From: an uncultured Azospirillum sp.
GTDB taxonomy: Bacteria; Pseudomonadota; Alphaproteobacteria; RF32; CAG-239
NCBI GenBank assembly: GCA_902489675.1
Contig: CABUAP010000040.1
Span: 1-9,482 of the forward strand
Reading direction: 5' to 3'
DNA length: 9,482 bases
Positions 5,933 to 9,482 of this stretch are shown here, piece after piece. The notes under the pieces are model-generated. The model saw only the letters and a list, made by a program, of their open reading frames with translations, was not told where the DNA came from and ran no database searches. The number at the start of each line of letters is the position of its first letter. Within the stretch, counting starts at the first letter, position 1. Both the position numbers and the translations under genes were made by a program.

Positions 5933-7459
5933 ATGGTAAATATTAAGCGCGTTGGTGCGGGCATTTTGGGTGCGTTGTTTGTAACAATGAATGCGGAGGC
6001 CGGTTTGCCGACCTTTGATGCTGCCAATATTTCCGGAACGGTGAGTATTGTAAAAAACGGTTCCGAGAATTTAAAAGGGATCAGTGATATTACCAATAAA
6101 GTCGGCGAATTGAATACGATCGTCGGCGATGCCGCGGCCTCTGTGTCCAAATTTCAGGAACAATACGGCGACGAGATCAACAAAGGGATGGAGTTAGCCA
6201 AGAAGGCGATGGCGCGCAAAGCCGAAGCCGAAGCGGCCAAAGCAGCTCATGATGCCGAAGTTCAGGCGCAAAAAGATGCCTATCAGGCCGCTTTGGACAG
6301 CGCTGCGGCAGAGCGTGAAAGCCGCGAAGGTGTGAATGAGAGCTACGAAGAACCCGTAGAGGAAGTGGTCGAAGAAGACGTTGCGGCCGAAACGGAAGTT
6401 ACGGGTACCGCCGCTGACGAATTTACAGAAGAAGAATACGAGGAAATCGAGGCGCCCTCTTCGGCGATGAGTTCTGCCAACCGCGTCTATAATGATGAAG
6501 TCGATGTCGAAACCGGTGGCGAAAATCTGGACGGTATTGCTGGTGATGAAGAAGTTGTGCCGACAGCTGACATGCAAGAAAGTGAAGACAACGTAAGAGC
6601 CGGTATTGGCGCTGAGGCAACAGAGAGGCTTGATGCTGCAGTTGCGCAAAATACGGCGGCCCCGGAAAAAGTTTCTCCTGTTATGCGTAAGGAATTTGGT
6701 CGCCCCGCAGTATTACAGGTTAATCAAGCCGCTGTTTCGACCGGAAGTACGAATGTACAAATGCCGACAACGTCAGAAAATGTTGAGCTGAAAGCGGCAG
6801 CTCCGGCGGCGGTAAAGGCTGAAACGCCGATGACTGTTCCGACAACTGTTGCTCCCGTGCAGAGAAGACAGTTCAGAACAGCGCCGCGTCTTAACCGGGT
6901 TGAAAAAGTATCGTACAACACATATTATCACCACGAAACGATGGTATTTGCCAGTGCTTCCGATGACGGGGAAGCGGTGGGCAACAGCTATGTCGGTGAT
7001 GTCTATATCGTACCGATGGCGCAGCGCTGCGAAATCAGTGCCCAGACGTTTATTAATGATGAAAAAAAACGTAACGAATGTGTAGAAAGAATTGTTCGCG
7101 AAAATAATGCGGATAACAGCTTTGATTCCAATCTCAGCATGAAAGACTGCCGCAAGATGATTTATAATGCGGTTATTGCCTTGATGGCCGAAGCGACCAA
7201 TTCCAAATATGAAGCCGCCAACTATAGTGATACGTTGGATGAACAGGATAAGCTGGCTGCCGATTCAACCGATGTTCGCGGTGATTTGACGGTTATTGCC
7301 ATGAGCAATTATCAAACTCAGCTGCTGTTAAATCGGATTTCTATGAATTTTTCTTCGCAGATCATTCTTGAAACGGCCGAACAGTTATGTGCCGCCCGTA
7401 AAGATGTGTTGGGAGATTCCGATTTGACCGAAGAGAGTGAAACCAGTGGAGGAAAATGA
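5933..7459 (+). CDS. Large exported protein with VirB5/TrbJ-like N-terminus
   Basis: This 508-residue protein has SD GGAGG (5923-5927) 5 bases before the ATG. A signal peptide spans residues 1-23, with likely cleavage at AEA-GLPTFD. The mature start GLPTFDAANI resembles the GIPVxDxxNL start common in VirB5/TrbJ minor pilins, and the gene follows virB4 as virB5 does. Residues 35-130 are helical and Ala/Lys/Glu-rich, 138-230 are very acidic (EEPVEEVVEEDV, EEEYEEIEAP), and 240-325 are Pro/Ala/Thr-rich and probably disordered. A folded C-terminal part (about 355-490) has four cysteines (366, 383, 406, 486) and a helix with NYQTQLLLNRISMNF. It is more than twice the usual VirB5 length. A VirB5-like minor pilin with a long insertion is my best guess, not an established identity. 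It overlaps the next gene at TGATG or ATGA. Confidence 0.75.
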   Translation: MVNIKRVGAGILGALFVTMNAEAGLPTFDAANISGTVSIVKNGSENLKGISDITNKVGELNTIVGDAAASVSKFQEQYGDEINKGMELAKKAMARKAEAEAAKAAHDAEVQAQKDAYQAALDSAAAERESREGVNESYEEPVEEVVEEDVAAETEVTGTAADEFTEEEYEEIEAPSSAMSSANRVYNDEVDVETGGENLDGIAGDEEVVPTADMQESEDNVRAGIGAEATERLDAAVAQNTAAPEKVSPVMRKEFGRPAVLQVNQAAVSTGSTNVQMPTTSENVELKAAAPAAVKAETPMTVPTTVAPVQRRQFRTAPRLNRVEKVSYNTYYHHETMVFASASDDGEAVGNSYVGDVYIVPMAQRCEISAQTFINDEKKRNECVERIVRENNADNSFDSNLSMKDCRKMIYNAVIALMAEATNSKYEAANYSDTLDEQDKLAADSTDVRGDLTVIAMSNYQTQLLLNRISMNFSSQIILETAEQLCAARKDVLGDSDLTEESETSGGK

Positions 7460-8127
7460 TGAAAGCATTTTTTACATGGACATTGCTTTTTACTCTGCTG
7501 GGCAGCGGTTGCGCTTATGCCGACTTTGAAGCGGTGGAAACAACGCTGGGAAAATTGGAAGATGTACAAAAGCAGGCGCAGAACGTTCAAGAAGAACTGA
7601 AAAAAGTTCAGGCCGCTTTGAATGCAGCCAGACAGGGGGATTTCGGTCCGCTAAAAGAAGTAAAAAGCGGTATTTTGAATGACAAGAAGTTTGATGTCAA
7701 AATGATTGGACCGATCGCCGAGAAAGTTGGCGATGTTAAGGAGTTGGAGGGGGCTGTCGAAGAAAATATAATTCCGCAGTATACCGACAAAGATCAGGAT
7801 AAGACTTATTTTATCAATAAAGACACGACCGATGCCATCCGCCGCGAAAACTTGAGCCGGATGTACGCTTATGCCTTTACGCTTCGTACTAATATGAATA
7901 AGACGCGGACAGAAAATTCAAATGATGACAAGCCGGTTGAGGCTGAGGACAGTCGTGAAATTTTACAATCTGCGGCAACCAAAGAAGCTATGGAAAACGC
8001 CCGTCGTTTTGCTCATATTTGGGATATGCAGTCGGCGATTTACGAATTGCAGCTGATTGAGTTGGCTCAAGAGTTCAGCAACAAGGATAACAGCGAAAAC
8101 GGTACGGCAGAGGAGGACGAAAAATGA
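7459..8127 (+). CDS. Exported helical protein of the T4SS cluster, unknown function
   Basis: Two adjacent ATGs (7456 and 7459) are possible. GGAGG (7448-7452) is 3 bases from the first and 6 from the second, so I prefer 7459 (222 residues). The signal peptide is residues 1-21, with AYA before DFEAVETT at the cleavage site. Residues 24-60 form a predicted coiled coil (LGKLEDVQKQAQNVQEELKK), followed by a Lys/Asp-rich middle, a helical region around 126-150, and a C-terminal helix (about 168-207) with HIWDMQSAIYELQLIELAQE. The tail is acidic. The short exported helical layout would suit a VirB5-type or periplasmic accessory component, but I see no diagnostic motif. It is translationally coupled to both neighbours (ATGA overlap at 8124-8127). 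Confidence 0.75.
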   Translation: MKAFFTWTLLFTLLGSGCAYADFEAVETTLGKLEDVQKQAQNVQEELKKVQAALNAARQGDFGPLKEVKSGILNDKKFDVKMIGPIAEKVGDVKELEGAVEENIIPQYTDKDQDKTYFINKDTTDAIRRENLSRMYAYAFTLRTNMNKTRTENSNDDKPVEAEDSREILQSAATKEAMENARRFAHIWDMQSAIYELQLIELAQEFSNKDNSENGTAEEDEK

Positions 8128-9365
8128 AAAAAAATCTTCTTGGTCTGTTGGCTTTTAGTATGCTTTGCCCGGTTTTTTCTGCCGATGCTTTTCTGTTGCC
8201 GCCTTTTAAGCTGGATGCCGGAACAATCGGCAACGAAATTGTTTCTTACGGCAACACCAGTTCGCAAACTGCCGGTAAAGGATTGCAGCAGGCGGCAATT
8301 GTGCAAACTGCCATTACCTATGGACAGGGCGCTAAAGAGGCTTATGAGTTTGCTACCAAAATGCTTAACGAGTTTAAGGGGGCAAATCTTAATAATCTTG
8401 GCGAAATGCTGGATAAGATGAGCGCTATGGAAGCCGAACAGAGCAAAACCAAGGAAGAGGCTGCCACCCAAGTTGTTGCACTGACTCGTGAAACCAACGC
8501 CAAAATTGTGGCTTTGGATGAAAACACGCGTGAGCTAAACCGTAAAATTGTCGAAGACCCGAAAAATATTGAAAAATATCAGAAACAAATCCGTAAAAAC
8601 GAAAAAGAAAAGAAAAAACTTTCGGAAAAACTGGTAAAAGAAACTCGTCAAATTAATCGAAAAACCGAAAAGAAAATCAGTAGTTTAAATGATCAGATCG
8701 GAGAGCTTCGGGGAAAAGCGTCGGAAATGGTTTCCTCGATCGTGACCATTGCAAAAGATTATGATTCGACGGAGGATCTGAACCGTACGGCAGAAACATT
8801 GCTGCCGGGTAAGGATACGGAAGTCGATACTCATGTGATTGCCACTTACGGCGCCATTTACCGGGTCAACTATTACCAAGCCATGGGCAAGGCCATGGCG
8901 CGGGCGATGTTGATCAAATCGACCTTGAAAAAAGATAATGAAAAAGCGGCTCAAAACAAACTTTCAACGGCAGAGTTTGAGAGCCTGGGCGGTTCAGTCG
9001 GTGCCTTGGTGCAAATGAAGACCGATAATATTCAGGCTTTGCTGAATTTTACCGAAATTTTGTTGCAGAAAATGCAGTTGGATGTTGCCAAAGATCTGGC
9101 GCTGGAAAGTTTTCAGGCGGCAGATCCGGTACAGGCCGCCGGTGACTTTAATTTTGATAATTATCGTTTTACACCGCCGACGGCTGAGGAATTGGAGGTT
9201 GCAGAGGCCGCTGAACCTGAAAAACTGCAAAGTCTTGAAAAAGAAATTACGCCAAGCAGCGGTGCCATATTGACGGATGGACGCACCAGCATGACTGCCG
9301 GGGCGGAAACGGCCGATGCCGAGGCCGATGAAGCTGAAACCGAAGCCACGGGGGAGAACGAGTGA
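8124..9365 (+). CDS. Exported coiled-coil protein of the T4SS cluster, unknown function
   Basis: This 413-residue protein starts with ATGA overlapping the previous stop, and AGGAGG (8111-8116) lies 7 bases upstream. A signal peptide (1-22) ends at ADA before FLLPPFKL. Residues 33-95 contain a Gln/Gly-rich helical segment. Residues about 97-208 form a long, strongly charged coiled coil (ELNRKIVEDPKNIEKYQKQI, then Lys/Glu repeats). Residues 235-335 contain a second helical domain with YGAIYRVNYYQAMGKAMARA and a Leu/Gln-rich helix (DNIQALLNFTEILLQKMQLD) recalling the C-terminal helices of VirB5-like proteins. The last 60 residues are Ala/Glu-rich and acidic. It may be a periplasmic tether or a VirB5-like subunit with an inserted coiled coil. 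I cannot identify the family, and a secreted effector is also conceivable. Confidence 0.78.
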   Translation: MKKNLLGLLAFSMLCPVFSADAFLLPPFKLDAGTIGNEIVSYGNTSSQTAGKGLQQAAIVQTAITYGQGAKEAYEFATKMLNEFKGANLNNLGEMLDKMSAMEAEQSKTKEEAATQVVALTRETNAKIVALDENTRELNRKIVEDPKNIEKYQKQIRKNEKEKKKLSEKLVKETRQINRKTEKKISSLNDQIGELRGKASEMVSSIVTIAKDYDSTEDLNRTAETLLPGKDTEVDTHVIATYGAIYRVNYYQAMGKAMARAMLIKSTLKKDNEKAAQNKLSTAEFESLGGSVGALVQMKTDNIQALLNFTEILLQKMQLDVAKDLALESFQAADPVQAAGDFNFDNYRFTPPTAEELEVAEAAEPEKLQSLEKEITPSSGAILTDGRTSMTAGAETADAEADEAETEATGENE

Positions 9366-9482
9366 TGAGAAAAAACAGTAAATTTTATCTTGGCATTCTG
9401 TTGGTATCGGGGATGCTCGGTATGAGTTCTCCCGCGCATTCTCAGTTGGTTGGCGGGGTAACGTTTGACTTTGCCGGTGATG
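9365..9482 (+). CDS. Exported protein, N-terminal fragment cut by right edge
   Basis: An ATG at 9365 shares one base with the previous stop (TGATG), and GGAG (9353-9356) lies 8 bases upstream. The 39 visible residues begin MRKNSKFYLG with a hydrophobic signal core and a likely cleavage at AHS-QLVGG, then GVTFDFAGD. It is the fourth signal-peptide protein in a row and clearly belongs to the same operon. Too little is visible to name it; another VirB5-like or other periplasmic T4SS component is possible. Confidence 0.7.
   Translation, partial: MRKNSKFYLGILLVSGMLGMSSPAHSQLVGGVTFDFAGD

Noticed and set aside
7507..7518. Possible lipoprotein signal (GSGC) in the 222-residue exported protein
   Set aside because: Position -3 is Gly rather than Leu/Val/Ile, and a better ordinary cleavage site AYA follows directly, so a lipoprotein is unlikely.

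Overview
This window carries the left end of a type IV secretion system (T4SS) gene cluster, probably chromosomal or on a conjugative-type element of a Gram-negative bacterium. Nearly every product apart from VirB3 and VirB4 starts with an export signal. The moderate GC content, strong purine-rich ribosome binding sites, and the style of the VirB2/VirB3/VirB4 proteins and the VirB5/TrbJ-like N-terminus suggest a proteobacterium. An alphaproteobacterium of the gut or host-associated kind is my best guess. The taxonomic call is inference and weak.

Layout. (1) Positions 1-566, minus strand: an exported protein of unknown function that runs off the left edge, with its own SD and a good -35/-10 pair. 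(2) Positions 567-934: a divergent intergenic control region. (3) Positions 935-2836, plus strand: a pilin unit of three consecutive VirB2/TrbC-like genes. A long hairpin lies between the first two. The third gene has a long glycine-rich C-terminal extension interrupted by a one-base frame change near 2240. The unit ends at a convincing rho-independent terminator (2854-2890). (4) Positions 2891-3144: a non-coding stretch with several hairpins and a second terminator (3064-3092), so it may encode a small RNA. A promoter candidate follows directly. (5) Positions 3145-5857: virB3 and virB4, overlapping by 11 bases, with virB4 starting at TTG. (6) Positions 5933-9482: four tightly overlapping genes (508, 222 and 413 residues, and one cut by the right edge), each with a signal peptide. 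The first resembles VirB5/TrbJ at its mature N-terminus. The others are helical, coiled-coil or acidic exported proteins that I cannot name with certainty.

How they would work together. VirB4 is the ATPase that powers pilin extraction and assembly. VirB3 is the small inner-membrane partner. The VirB2-like proteins would be pilus subunits, and the exported proteins after virB4 sit where VirB5-type minor pilins and chaperone-like periplasmic components are usually encoded. The notable features are three unequal VirB2 paralogues matched by a run of exported helical proteins, the frame-shifted large VirB2-like protein, and the candidate RNA between the two transcription units. No mobile-element gene, tRNA, rRNA or CRISPR array was seen.
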